Positions 20,306 through 29,472 are shown, numbered from the stretch's first letter. The stretch: DNA of 56,530 bases from Methanobrevibacter sp. (GCF_017431965.1 NZ_JAFRKB010000058.1:1-56530), one strand, 5' to 3'. Numbers and translations are program-made. The notes: a model not told the origin generated them from the sequence alone.

Positions 20306-22057
20306 TTAATTTTTTAATAGGATATATTCTTTATTAAACCCTAATATTACTTCATAATTAAATTCATATCCTAATTTAGATAAATTTACAATATTATCTG
20401 TTTTCATTAGAGTTTCATTTGAAAATGGATTATATGTTTTTCCATCATCAGTAAATGTGATATAAATTTCATCATCAATTGCTCTTATTGTAATGTCTAT
20501 GCTTTGGAGATTTTCATTATTCCTAAAGATATCCTCACATACATCATTTATCGAATTTGAAAGAATGGCCGCACTATCTTTGTGAACGTTTTCAATGTGA
20601 AGCAACACTTCCTTAGATTGACCATCCAAATATTTATCAACTTTTCCGATATCCTTTCTGTGATATGTCCAAGTAACTAATTTTGAATTTTGAAGCATTA
20701 ACACTTTATTTATATAACTTTTATGAGTTTTTTGAAGTTTTGCTGTGTAAAGGATATAAATCAGTACTGGAATACATTCAGCCACTATTATTGAAACCCA
20801 GATGCCCACTCCACCTATTACATTTGTTAATATCAATGCACCCACAACAGCAAACAAAAATTCCTCTAAAAATGAAATAATAGAAGCAATTCTATTTTGT
20901 TCAATAGCCTGTGCATAATTTGTTAATAGATAAGATAAGCAACGGCCCACCAATGAAAAAGAAGTGATGCGAATAGCCACAGTAACTACTTCGGCATGAT
21001 GAGGATTGACAACATTGAATATGGATAACAATATTTGAGGATAAACAAAAAACAGCACACTTATCGGGAATGAAATCAGAAGCAGTTGTTTAAGTGAACG
21101 TACAATTATATAATGTACCGCTTCAAAATCCATCTCTTTATATAGCACTGTTACAATTGGAGACATTGTTTTCATAATCCCTGATAAAAATATGTAAACA
21201 AAAGATTCACTGTTATCATATACTAAAAACGCCAAAAGTCCTGCCACACCATAATGACTTGAACATAAATAGGTTAAAACAGTAATTTTTAAGGAAAAAA
21301 ATATTTTTCCAATTACTTCCGGAGTATTAAGTACAAATTCCTTTAAAGAGAGAATAATCTCTTTAATCTTAAATTTCGCTAATGAAATTAAGTTATAAGA
21401 ACTGTTTTTATCAAATAAATAAGTGGAAATATATATTGCTCCTACAAGATATCCTAAAACAGACGCTAAAGCAGTGGAAGTAATTCCCATATTAAATACT
21501 TTTAAAAATAGGATGTCAAAGATTATATTTAAAATATTGGCCATAAGAACTGCATAAAAAGGCATTTTTGGTCGTCCATCAGAACGAACAAAAAATGAAA
21601 CAACCAACAGATAACAATTTAATGGATAATAAAACATGAATATAAAGAGATATTCCTTACTGACATTAAAAATCTCTGCTGGGGCTTTGAAAAACATCAG
21701 TATATTATCAGTGAAAAAGAATATAAACAAAAGAAATAGTATGGACAATACACATATTCCCAAAATTGAAATCGTAAAATAATAATTCTTTTTTTCATGA
21801 TTTAACTGTGATTGAGCTCTTAATGCTAATAAATTACCTCCCTGGCCAAATAAAATATAAAATATGCCAGTAAAGTAAGTTAAAGGAGATGCTAAATTAA
21901 GTACGGCCAATTGTGAAGAGCCTAAAAAAAAGCCTATAATGATTACATCAACTACAGCGCACATCTTTTCAGACATTACCATGAAAAATGTCGGCAATAG
22001 CAATTCATTATATTTTTTTCTTAAAAAGGAATATTCTCTTTCTAATTTAACATCCAT
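20306..22057 (-). CDS. MATE-family transporter fused to a GHKL ATPase-like C-terminal domain
   Basis: About 583 residues. The first 450 or so are a MATE exporter with about 12 membrane segments. Family features include LPTFFMVMSEKM and AVVDVIIIGFFLGSSQLAVLN, and a second half repeats the fold. The last 110 residues (about 480-591 of the longest frame) are soluble and resemble the RsbW-like histidine-kinase-type ATPase fold: an N-box-like helix SNSINDVCEDIF and a G1-like box DDGKTYNPF. The N-box Asn context is degenerate, so ATP binding is uncertain. I take ATG at 22057 as the start because GGTGG precedes it at the right distance; the frame is open to 22081. No operon partner. Confidence 0.8.
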   Translation of the reverse strand: MDVKLEREYSFLRKKYNELLLPTFFMVMSEKMCAVVDVIIIGFFLGSSQLAVLNLASPLTYFTGIFYILFGQGGNLLALRAQSQLNHEKKNYYFTISILGICVLSILFLLFIFFFTDNILMFFKAPAEIFNVSKEYLFIFMFYYPLNCYLLVVSFFVRSDGRPKMPFYAVLMANILNIIFDILFLKVFNMGITSTALASVLGYLVGAIYISTYLFDKNSSYNLISLAKFKIKEIILSLKEFVLNTPEVIGKIFFSLKITVLTYLCSSHYGVAGLLAFLVYDNSESFVYIFLSGIMKTMSPIVTVLYKEMDFEAVHYIIVRSLKQLLLISFPISVLFFVYPQILLSIFNVVNPHHAEVVTVAIRITSFSLVGRCLSYLLTNYAQAIEQNRIASIISFLEEFLFAVVGALILTNVIGGVGIWVSIIVAECIPVLIYILYTAKLQKTHKSYINKVLMLQNSKLVTWTYHRKDIGKVDKYLDGQSKEVLLHIENVHKDSAAILSNSINDVCEDIFRNNENLQSIDITIRAIDDEIYITFTDDGKTYNPFSNETLMKTDNIVNLSKLGYEFNYEVILGFNKEYILLKN

Positions 22058-22241
22058 ATACTCCACCATATCTAATTTCAAAATTCTTCATCATAAAACA
22101 TTATTATTTGTATTGAGTTCCTCACATTCTAAAATATAATAATACAATGATTATTTATTTAACTTTAAATATTAAAAATATTTGTTATAATAATCACCAT
22201 ACCGACAAAATTTATTAAAAAAATAAAATAAAATTAATATT

Positions 22242-22733
22242 ATGAAACACTTAACAACCCCAATCACCAATGAAGATTTGAATAATCTCAATGTTGGAGA
22301 CAAGATTGTCATTTCCGGGACAATTTATACCGGCCGTGATGCAGCGCTTCCTCAACTTGTCGAGTTAATTAAAGAAGATAAAGTTCCTTTTGATTTGAAC
22401 GGAAGCGTCATTATGCATACTGCCTTTAGCGAAGCAGGGATCGCTCCAACAACAAGCAATAAAGAAGAGATCGAATCAACAATACCAATTTTAAGTGAAA
22501 ATGGTGTGAAAATCCATATTGGAAAGGGAATGTTAAGCGATGAAACAGCAACATCATTAAAAGAAAACAATTCACTTTTTGTAATAACACCACCAGTTGC
22601 AGCACTTCTTACAAGTAAAGTATTGGAAAAGAAATGCGTTTTATTTGAATGGGAAGGTATGGAAGCCATGTTCGAGTTAAAAGTAGACAGTATCCCTGGA
22701 ATAGTGGCCATCCACAAGGGTGAAAAAATATAA
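22242..22733 (+). CDS. fumB: Fumarate hydratase class I, beta subunit
   Basis: A 163-residue protein equal to the C-terminal domain of class I iron-sulfur fumarase, encoded separately as in many archaea. It contains GDKIVISGTIYTGRDAALPQL, HTAFSEAGIAPTTSNKEE, HIGKGMLSDETA, TPPVAALL and the GMEAMFELKVDSIPG end. It hydrates fumarate to malate only with its alpha subunit, which is not in the window. It would serve the same reductive branch as KorABCD and SucC. Confidence 0.9.
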   Translation: MKHLTTPITNEDLNNLNVGDKIVISGTIYTGRDAALPQLVELIKEDKVPFDLNGSVIMHTAFSEAGIAPTTSNKEEIESTIPILSENGVKIHIGKGMLSDETATSLKENNSLFVITPPVAALLTSKVLEKKCVLFEWEGMEAMFELKVDSIPGIVAIHKGEKI

Positions 22734-22759
22734 TTAAAATTTATAAAAAAAATAGAAAA

Positions 22760-22778
22760 GAGTTATTGGAAATAACTC
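22760..22778. terminator. Bidirectional hairpin between fumB and the FKBP gene
   Basis: A perfect 8-bp stem, GAGTTATT with AATAACTC around a 3-base loop, lies in the 59-base gap between two convergent stop codons. That is the place for a shared terminator. Confidence 0.5.
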
Positions 22779-22792
22779 ATAAATGATGAAAA

Positions 22793-23527
22793 CTATTCTT
22801 CATCTTCTTCTTCGCTGGATTCTTCTCTTTTTTCAAATTCATCTACAAAGTTAACTTTGGTGATTTCTTCAATGTTGTCCCAAATATCTTTTGCAATTCT
22901 GAATCTAGCAAAGGTAATGTCCATGTAGGATTGTTGGTCGAATTTGGCCATTTCATCTAATTTGATGTTTGCAACACCATCAACGATGTCGATTTCGGTT
23001 TTCTCAATATCCACATTAGGGTTGGAGTAATGTAACTCAATCATACTTTTGATTTTTTCTGCTTCATCTTCGATGATTTCAGTTACTTCAACATCATAAA
23101 TTAAATCTTTACCTGCTAATTCATGGTTGAAATCAACTTTTACTCTTCCACCGTTTACGGTTAAGATTTTACCTGTGGTTCCTTCGGATGTGATTCTCAT
23201 ACCTGGAACAGGGGTCATGCCTTGTTTTCTGAACTCTTTCATTGGTACTAATTGGATTAATTTAGGGTTACGAGGACCGAAAGCATCATCAGAATCGACT
23301 TCAATGTGTTTAGTTTCACCTGCTTCTAATCCTTTAATAGCTTCTTCAATAGCAGGCAATAAATGATTTCCACCTACAACAATAGGGATTGGTTTATAAG
23401 TTTTGTTTTCTTCGAAAATACCTGCTTCTTGTGCAATTTCATCATAAGTAGTATCAAATACTTCATCATTTTCTTTAACTTTACCAGTAAAATTTACTCT
23501 AACAAAATCTCCGTTATCTATAGCCAT
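22793..23527 (-). CDS. FKBP-type peptidyl-prolyl cis-trans isomerase (SlyD-like, long archaeal form)
   Basis: A 244-residue cytoplasmic isomerase and chaperone. It begins with the FKBP strand GDFVRVNFTGKVKENDEVFDTT, continues with PIVVGGNHLLPAIEEAIKGLEAGE, and has the insert-in-flap region RNPKLIQLVPMKEFRKQG typical of SlyD-like proteins. HELAGKDLIYDVEVTEI closes the FKBP domain at about residue 150. The C-terminal 90 residues are the extra domain of the long archaeal type and end in an acidic tail (SSEEEDEE). Stands alone. Confidence 0.92.
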   Translation of the reverse strand: MAIDNGDFVRVNFTGKVKENDEVFDTTYDEIAQEAGIFEENKTYKPIPIVVGGNHLLPAIEEAIKGLEAGETKHIEVDSDDAFGPRNPKLIQLVPMKEFRKQGMTPVPGMRITSEGTTGKILTVNGGRVKVDFNHELAGKDLIYDVEVTEIIEDEAEKIKSMIELHYSNPNVDIEKTEIDIVDGVANIKLDEMAKFDQQSYMDITFARFRIAKDIWDNIEEITKVNFVDEFEKREESSEEEDEE

Positions 23528-23684
23528 AAAAATTACGCTCCTTAATAATTTTGATTAAATAATTTGTTAATGAATATAACATTTTATAGTTTTAGTAACC
23601 ATCACTTATTAAAGTTTTGCCAAATATACTTTTCAAATGCTCTTTCTAAAATATTAATATTAAATAAAAATAAATTTATATTCC

Positions 23685-24779
23685 ATGCAAAGACGAGGGG
23701 CAGTAAATTTACCACTTCACGGAGGTCATCCTCCAAAATGGTTATTTCAAAGGATGGTTGACCTATCCGGTGCATTGGCTTCAGTCATCATTGAAGAGTA
23801 TAGCTTAAACGAATTTTTAAACAGGATATCAAATCCCTATTGGTTTCAAGCATTCTCATGCGTTTTAGGTTTTGATTGGCACTCATCAGGTACAACCACC
23901 ACAACATTAGGTGCCCTAAAAGCATCATTAAGTCCAGAAGAACACGGAATTTATTTGACTGGAGGTAAAGGTGCAAAATCCAGAAGAACCCCTCAAGGAA
24001 TCGAACATGCTGGAGAGGTATTCAACCTGAAAACAAAAACTACCGAAAAATTAATCGAAACAAGTAAATTATCTGCTAAAATCGATAACTCATGTATCCA
24101 GGACGGATACACACTATATCAACATAATTTCTTCATTACAGAAAGAGGAAATTGGGCTGTTGTCCAACAGGGCCTTAACACGGAAAATAAATATGCCAGA
24201 AGATACCATTGGTTAGGTGAAGAGGTGGATAAACTCCTGAATGATCCCCATAGCGGAATTTCATGTGATAAAATAACTCCAGATACATTGAATATGTCTT
24301 CAAAGGATAGTGAGGAAGCACAAAAAATAAGCGTTGATTTGATTAACGATAATCCCAATCATTTAAGACAGTACTTCAAAAGAAAAGACAATCAAATGCT
24401 TTTGGAGGATTTCACAATGCCAGAACACCACCCTGTTTTGGATATGGATATTTCCGATAAGGAATTTGAAGTGCTCACAAGAGCTTGGGAAATACAGCCT
24501 GAAAACTATGAAGAACTAATTTTGCTTCAGGGAATCGGACCTAAAAAAATAAGGGCCCTTGCACTAATCTCCGATTTGGTTTATGGCGAGCCTGCAAGCT
24601 GGAAAGATCCCGTAAAATATAGTTTTACCCATGGAGGAAAAGACGGTTTTCCATATCCCGTTGACAGAGAAGTCTATGACAACTCCATAGAAACAATACG
24701 GGATGCCCTTGACCAAGCCAGAATTAAAAAAGATGAAAAATTAAAAGCCATCAAGCGATTGGACGATTTCATATCCTAA
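23685..24779 (+). CDS. DUF763 family protein
   Basis: A 364-residue protein that I recognise as DUF763 by its strongly conserved opening RRGAVNLPLHGGHPPKWLFQRM and the block SGTTTTTLGALK. Around residues 285-300 is a helix-hairpin-helix motif (LLQGIGPKKIRALALIS), suggesting DNA or nucleic-acid contact. The segment SFTHGGKDGFPYPVDREVYD is also characteristic. No membrane segments. The biochemical function of the family is unknown to me. It overlaps the convergent trm56 by 4 bases and has no operon partner. Confidence 0.85.
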   Translation: MQRRGAVNLPLHGGHPPKWLFQRMVDLSGALASVIIEEYSLNEFLNRISNPYWFQAFSCVLGFDWHSSGTTTTTLGALKASLSPEEHGIYLTGGKGAKSRRTPQGIEHAGEVFNLKTKTTEKLIETSKLSAKIDNSCIQDGYTLYQHNFFITERGNWAVVQQGLNTENKYARRYHWLGEEVDKLLNDPHSGISCDKITPDTLNMSSKDSEEAQKISVDLINDNPNHLRQYFKRKDNQMLLEDFTMPEHHPVLDMDISDKEFEVLTRAWEIQPENYEELILLQGIGPKKIRALALISDLVYGEPASWKDPVKYSFTHGGKDGFPYPVDREVYDNSIETIRDALDQARIKKDEKLKAIKRLDDFIS

Positions 24780-25315
24780 CGGTTTTCATTGTGAATATTG
24801 ACATTTTTTCCGTGTGCAGTTGGAATGACCTCAAGTACAGGATTTTCAAACTCCAATTCGAACTCCTTGCCATCCATCAACAAGTGTTGGAATACTGCAA
24901 GAGAGGATACTTCAGAATGAGGTTGAGTTGTTACTGAAACATTCCAATCAGCAGCCTTATAAACTTTTCCTGGAACTTTAGAGCCTCCAACAACAATTAG
25001 AATATCTGCTCCAGACTCTCGAACTTCAGGAGCTGTTTCATGAGCTTGAGAACCATACATTGTTAAATGAACCACTTTTCCACCGTCAGCTTTCCATTTA
25101 TTGATAACGCCCATGTAACTTTCAGTGTATTCTATTTCAAAAGAACCTCCAAACCTTGAAGAGGTATCTCTTACATTTTCCATGAGCTTATTGTCCCTCT
25201 CACCCGCAAGATAGATTTTGCTAGCTCCAAAAGCACGGGCGGTTAAACATACATGAGTTGTAATACGAGTATCTCTTTTTAGTCTATGGTCCAATCTTAA
25301 AACATTAACATTCAT
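24776..25315 (-). CDS. trm56: tRNA (cytidine-56-2'-O)-methyltransferase
   Basis: A 179-residue SPOUT-class enzyme that methylates the ribose of C56 in the T-loop of archaeal tRNAs. It matches the aTrm56 start NVLRLDHRLKRDTRITTHVCLTARAFGA, plus LAGERDNKLMENV, LTMYGSQ, LIVVGGSKVPGKVY (the trefoil-knot SAM-binding segment) and NVSVTTQPHSEVSSLAVF. Full length. The start is ATG at 25315. Confidence 0.95.
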   Translation of the reverse strand: MNVNVLRLDHRLKRDTRITTHVCLTARAFGASKIYLAGERDNKLMENVRDTSSRFGGSFEIEYTESYMGVINKWKADGGKVVHLTMYGSQAHETAPEVRESGADILIVVGGSKVPGKVYKAADWNVSVTTQPHSEVSSLAVFQHLLMDGKEFELEFENPVLEVIPTAHGKNVNIHNENR

Positions 25316-25372
25316 AATATCCTTAGAAAATAATCAATTGATAAAAATAATTAATCTAATATTTTGAATTTG

Positions 25373-25384
25373 GAATATATAATG
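25373..25384 (+). promoter_or_regulatory. TATA element for candidate RNA at 25401
   Basis: GAATATATAATG is a good archaeal TATA box. Its centre is about 23 bases before the G at 25401, where the long stem of the candidate RNA begins. It points away from trm56. Confidence 0.45.
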
Positions 25385-25400
25385 ATTTGCTTGATTAAAA

Positions 25401-25488
25401 GATGGGTTCCACTCACTGCACTATGGAGAGGGTGAATTTTGAAAAGAATCTGATGGAGTAATTATTTAGTGAGTGGTTAACCACATCA
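25401..25488 (+). ncRNA. Candidate structured small RNA (possible H/ACA-like)
   Basis: A GC-richer island in an AT-rich spacer forms a long terminal stem. GATG, GGTT and CCACTCACT at 25401-25418 pair with AGTGAGTGG, AACC and CATC at 25469-25487. The central 9 bp are perfect; small bulges (TT, A) separate the blocks. The loop is about 50 bases. On the plus strand a TATA box ends 16 bases before the stem. The 3' side has an ACA trinucleotide at 25483-25485, 15 bases after the inner end of the stem, a spacing seen in archaeal H/ACA guide RNAs. I could not draw a clear upper stem or kink-turn, so that class is only a suggestion. Confidence 0.5.
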
Positions 25489-25579
25489 AAACTAGCTATA
25501 CATTACCCGATTAATAAATGAATGCTTTTTTTCGAATCAATAGTGATTCAAATACATTAAATTTATTTAAAATGAAAAA

Positions 25580-26368
25580 TCAGAAGAAAAATAAAGCTGA
25601 TGCCATGAACAACAATGCCATTAAACGACCTACTTCATTACTCATTCCCAAAACATCCCCATTTGCAATTCCAAAATTGCGCCTTGCAATAATTGAGATG
25701 ATTATTCCCGAAAACATCGCCCCTAAAACGCCGCAAACACCAACGACTTCACCTAATAAAAATGCTATGATGCAAACGAGGACTGTGGAAATCAGATATT
25801 TGGAAGGAGTGGTCTCAAAAATGAAATGACAACCTATTCCGGGAGTTAAAGGTATTGATAACAATGCAGTTGTCAAAAGAGATGTCTTTGCAGCCATTTC
25901 GCATATAATTATCCCAATTATAAAATTATAATCCAAAATGTTGTAAATGCCCGCAACGGTCAAACTGGCCACTAAAAACAAAGTTGCAACTCCCCCTGCA
26001 CCTACAGAAGAATCTTTCATCACTTTAATTTTACGTTCAGGTTCTCCATGAACCATAACCCCATCAGCCATGTCCATAACACCATCCAAATGATTGTAGC
26101 CTGTGATAATCATTAAGAATGCATAAACTATAGCTGCTGTGAAAAATGAATTTAAATGAAGGAAATTCAAAGAAACATAACCGCAAATTGCTGCCAAAAT
26201 ACCTATAAATACATGTAACAAAGGCCAGCACCAAGTTAACTTGGTCATGTATTCAAGAGATGTGTAAACACGAAGCGGCAATATTGTTGAAAATGTTAAA
26301 AGCCCTAAAAGTGATTTAATAGGTGAAAATTCTTCATCTTCAAAGTAGTTATCATCTTCCATAAGCAT
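25580..26368 (-). CDS. cobS: Adenosylcobinamide-GDP ribazoletransferase (cobalamin synthase)
   Basis: A 262-residue membrane protein that joins adenosylcobinamide-GDP to alpha-ribazole (phosphate) in the last assembly step of cobamides. The family signature is present: LLTFSTILPLRV at the start, then NHLDGVMDMADGVMVHG and KIKVMKDSSVGAGG with the metal-binding Asp residues. About six or seven hydrophobic segments fill the rest. Cobamides are needed for the methyltransferase steps of methanogenesis. A CbiS-like cobamide gene lies 2 kb away on the same strand. I saw no cobalamin riboswitch upstream. Confidence 0.94.
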   Translation of the reverse strand: MLMEDDNYFEDEEFSPIKSLLGLLTFSTILPLRVYTSLEYMTKLTWCWPLLHVFIGILAAICGYVSLNFLHLNSFFTAAIVYAFLMIITGYNHLDGVMDMADGVMVHGEPERKIKVMKDSSVGAGGVATLFLVASLTVAGIYNILDYNFIIGIIICEMAAKTSLLTTALLSIPLTPGIGCHFIFETTPSKYLISTVLVCIIAFLLGEVVGVCGVLGAMFSGIIISIIARRNFGIANGDVLGMSNEVGRLMALLFMASALFFF

Positions 26369-26670
26369 TCCCCAACGATTTTATATATCCATCCGAAAGT
26401 TAATTCTATTTCTTAGTTATAGTATATTCTCCATAATATATTATTCTTATCAATCAGAAGCTAATCAGTCTAAACCCAATATGATACAAACAATGTAATT
26501 TTTTGAAACTAATGAAGATGTTCAAATGAGCATCAATCTTCAATTTCCTTCTTAATAATAAATTATAATTAACAAATAAGTGGATAATTTTCATTTAATC
26601 AAAAAATGATTGCATATATAGACCTTAATTTAGAAAAAATTTTATACATAAAAAATAGATATTTTAAATT
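26369..26670. promoter_or_regulatory. Divergent promoter region of cobS and the M50 protease
   Basis: A 302-base AT-rich spacer with no ORF I would support. A TATA-like GCATATATA at 26612-26620 is about 50 bases before the M50 gene. An imperfect hairpin at about 26501-26545 (GAAA, TGAAGA and TG pairing with CA, TCTTCA and TTTC, interrupted) could be an operator or processed RNA, but the pairing is weak. Nothing else is visible. Confidence 0.35.
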
Positions 26671-27312
26671 ATGTTTACATTTACACGTAAAGAAATACTA
26701 AATTTAATCATTGCATTTATCGTGCTTGCAGTTGCTTTTGCAATATCCACTGTCAAACTTGATGTTCACAGATTCATTTCAGTTTTACCTATCGTTATGG
26801 TTGGTGTGGCTATAGGATCCTTATCACATGAGCTCGGACATAAATACGTGGCAATGAAATATGGTTACCAAGCCGAATTTAAAGCCTGGCCCATAGGATT
26901 ATTAATTGCACTCGCTTCATCATTCATTGGTATCGTATTTGCATTTCCCGGTGAAATTCGCACTAATGCAGACAATATAACTGATGAAATGAATGGTAAA
27001 ATTTCAATTGCCGGACCAATGGCCAACATGGTACTTGCATTAATATTTATTGCAATTGCAATACTGGCATATCCTTTAATGTCCTATTCATTAATCTTTA
27101 CATTAATATATTTAATCGGTACTGTAGGTTTCTCCGTTAATGCCTTTTTAGCTACATTTAACCTATTTCCAATTTATAGCTTAGATGGGACTAAAGTCTT
27201 AAAGTGGAACATTGTATATTGGATTATTGCTTTTGCCATCGCCGGAAGTATGCTCTTAATATCCATTGGAATAGGTGCTGAAAATATGGTTAAATTAATC
27301 ATTGAGATGTAA
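26671..27312 (+). CDS. Site-2-protease-type (M50) membrane metalloprotease
   Basis: A 213-residue protein with about five or six membrane segments. The zinc site is H53-E-L-G-H57 in a hydrophobic helix, and the third ligand is D172 in NLFPIYSLDGTKVL. A second family block is ISIAGPMANM near residue 112. This is the compact core-only S2P form without a PDZ domain. It would cut transmembrane substrates within the membrane. The substrate is unknown, and neighbours (cobS, DUF389) give no clear hint. Confidence 0.88.
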   Translation: MFTFTRKEILNLIIAFIVLAVAFAISTVKLDVHRFISVLPIVMVGVAIGSLSHELGHKYVAMKYGYQAEFKAWPIGLLIALASSFIGIVFAFPGEIRTNADNITDEMNGKISIAGPMANMVLALIFIAIAILAYPLMSYSLIFTLIYLIGTVGFSVNAFLATFNLFPIYSLDGTKVLKWNIVYWIIAFAIAGSMLLISIGIGAENMVKLIIEM

Positions 27313-27456
27313 ATGGCATAATATTAAGCTGAAGATGTGATGTAGACAACTAATTATCAAATCTGGATGCAATGAATATTTTTTCTAAAAATTAATGGGC
27401 AAGTTATAGGGATTATTGACAACCCCCACATCTTTTTTTCTCCCACACTCACTTTT

Positions 27457-28233
27457 TTAAAGCATCATATAATATACTGCTGCTATACTTGGCAATGCAA
27501 GGATAATTGTGTTTCTAATCATCTTATAACGACGGATTTTCCATTCTTTTGGTGTCAATTCCCTCACTTTTGGGATTTTCAAAACACTTAAAATAATGCT
27601 CGCTGACAGGAAAATGAAATATGCATTGAGGATAAACAGATATCCTGCACCAAGGAGCATGTCCCACCTGCCGTTTGCAATAGAATATCCGCAGGTACAT
27701 AGCGGAGGCATCAGAGCAGTTGCAATTGCAACACCCGGAATAACAGTATTTGTCTTGTCTATTCTGGTTTGCCCAATGATTCCTGCAAGCCCACCAAAGA
27801 ACGCTATAAGCACATCAAAAAAAGTCGGAGATGTTCTTGCAAGCAACTCTACTGTTGGTTCTTTAACTGGGGAGAAGAGAAAATAAAGCATTGCTGCAGT
27901 AACACTGATTACAATCTGAACTCCAAACCCAAGGGATTGCTTGCGAAGCAAAGAATAATCTGCAGACACACTTGCATATGCTGAAGCAAGGATACTTCCC
28001 ATTATCGGTGAAATCAACATTGCACCAATAATCACTGCTGTTGAACTCATATTGAGACCGACAGAAGCAATTACCATCGCACATACCATCACACACATAT
28101 TAGTTCCAGTGACTTTTCCCCCATCAAGGAGACGTGACCTAATCTCATCATTTGATGCGGAATCTTCTGATAATGAAAACATTCTTTTTATTTTTTCTTT
28201 TATTGTTTCTTCTTGATTACTCTCTCCACTCAT
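27457..28233 (-). CDS. DUF389 / TIGR00341 family membrane protein
   Basis: A 258-residue membrane protein with a soluble N-terminal 40-50 residues and about six hydrophobic segments. The conserved DUF389 block is visible: SSTAVIIGAMLISPIMGSI followed by ASVSADYSLLRKQ, then PGVAIATALMPPLCTCGYSI. The family has no well-established function that I know of. The short form here lacks the longer N-terminal domain of many bacterial members. The gene stands alone between M50 and the CbiS-like gene. Confidence 0.85.
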   Translation of the reverse strand: MSGESNQEETIKEKIKRMFSLSEDSASNDEIRSRLLDGGKVTGTNMCVMVCAMVIASVGLNMSSTAVIIGAMLISPIMGSILASAYASVSADYSLLRKQSLGFGVQIVISVTAAMLYFLFSPVKEPTVELLARTSPTFFDVLIAFFGGLAGIIGQTRIDKTNTVIPGVAIATALMPPLCTCGYSIANGRWDMLLGAGYLFILNAYFIFLSASIILSVLKIPKVRELTPKEWKIRRYKMIRNTIILALPSIAAVYYMML

Positions 28234-28394
28234 ATTGCCATTTCCTTTATCCTTTATGATACGTCAAAAGACGGCTAACTTTGAAAATATTCAGTAAAAT
28301 AATTTCAATTATTATTCCCTATTAAATAATTGATGTTAATATTAATTAAATTGATTGTTATCTCATTGTTTTAATTCTGTTAGGAATATCGCAA

Positions 28395-29472
28395 CTATTC
28401 CTCAAATATCTTTGAAACGCATCCGGCAATCAAACCTGCAAAAATATCATCCAACATAGGAGGTAACCCATAAATAATTCCAGGTTTTGCTTCATCATAC
28501 CTTTTAAAATTAAACGCAGCTTTTGTTCCTGCAATCTGATTTGAAATAGCCAAACCTAAAACATCCCCAGTATACAAATAAGCCGGATCACCAATTGCAT
28601 CAAATTCACGTATGCGATTTCCGGTTAAATCCTGTTCTGTTCTCATTGCCGCAACAAGAAGAGTTGCAACATTAATATCCGCCAAAGACTTGAGAATTTG
28701 TGATTTCATTTTTTCTTTAAGCTCATCAGTTACCTCAATGCCTGAAACAAGCTCCATTCCAGCATCGACCAAGTCTCCAATTTGAATTCCTTCAGCAACA
28801 AGGTAATCTAAAATACCGAATGATAACTCAAGTTGTTTGAATGCATCTTCAATGCTTATTTCAACGGCATCATCGATTCGAATTTTCAATTCATCAAAAT
28901 CAACTTCATCATATTCCGCATTATTAATGTCTAAATCATTTCCATCAGTTTCGGGAATATTTGAAAGCACTGCAAGAAAATCATTGATGTTTAGGATATT
29001 CTGAATATGCAAAGGCAAAGACATATTGGCAAGTACCTTAGCCTTAATATTTGTTACAATCTTAAAGACTTTTAACAAATCTTTTGGAGCCAAAACCCTG
29101 TTAATGTATAGAATATGGCTTAAATTGATTCTCGCATCGCTAAATCCTTTAGGAGAGTTAGCAACCTGAAGATGTTGTGTAAAATCCTGAAGTACAACAT
29201 CATTCGCCATGAATGTAAAAAGAGTCAAATCATCATAAGTGTTTTTAAAATATTGCAGGGATTCTGTGGCTTGTGCAATATATGAACCATGAAAATGGTT
29301 GAAAACTTCTGCTTTTTTAGCGGTAGCTTCAAAATCATCCTTAGCCTTGACAACATTGACATTTTCCACAATGTCAATTCCGTCACCAACAGTGAAATCG
29401 CTGAATGCCAAAAAAATGATTTGGATTGTTAATGCAAATCCCATAATCCTTTTCAATGATATTAATTTTCAT
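28395..29472 (-). CDS. CbiS-like cobamide salvage protein (CbiZ-like + CobZ domains), probable frameshift near 5' end
   Basis: The intact frame (29456 to 28395, 353 residues) ends in a CobZ/PgpA-like phosphatase domain (about 212-353: [56 protein letters not shown]). This is alpha-ribazole-phosphate phosphatase in archaea. The preceding 200 residues look like a diverged CbiZ (amidohydrolase) domain, so the layout resembles CbiS. The TTG start at 29456 has no ribosome binding site. An ATG at 29472, preceded by GGGG, opens another frame ([19 protein letters not shown]) that would join this one if the T7 run (29410-29416) were six T. So the real N-terminus is probably frameshifted, by mutation, sequencing error or slippage. 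The family call is by memory of motifs. Confidence 0.6.

Noticed and set aside
26369-26670. Cobalamin riboswitch ahead of cobS
   Set aside because: No B12-box-like sequence or multistem structure is visible; only a weak imperfect hairpin near 26501-26545.
27769-28096. Open frames on both strands overlapping the DUF389 gene
   Set aside because: They are shadows of the DUF389 coding frame, without start signals or family features.
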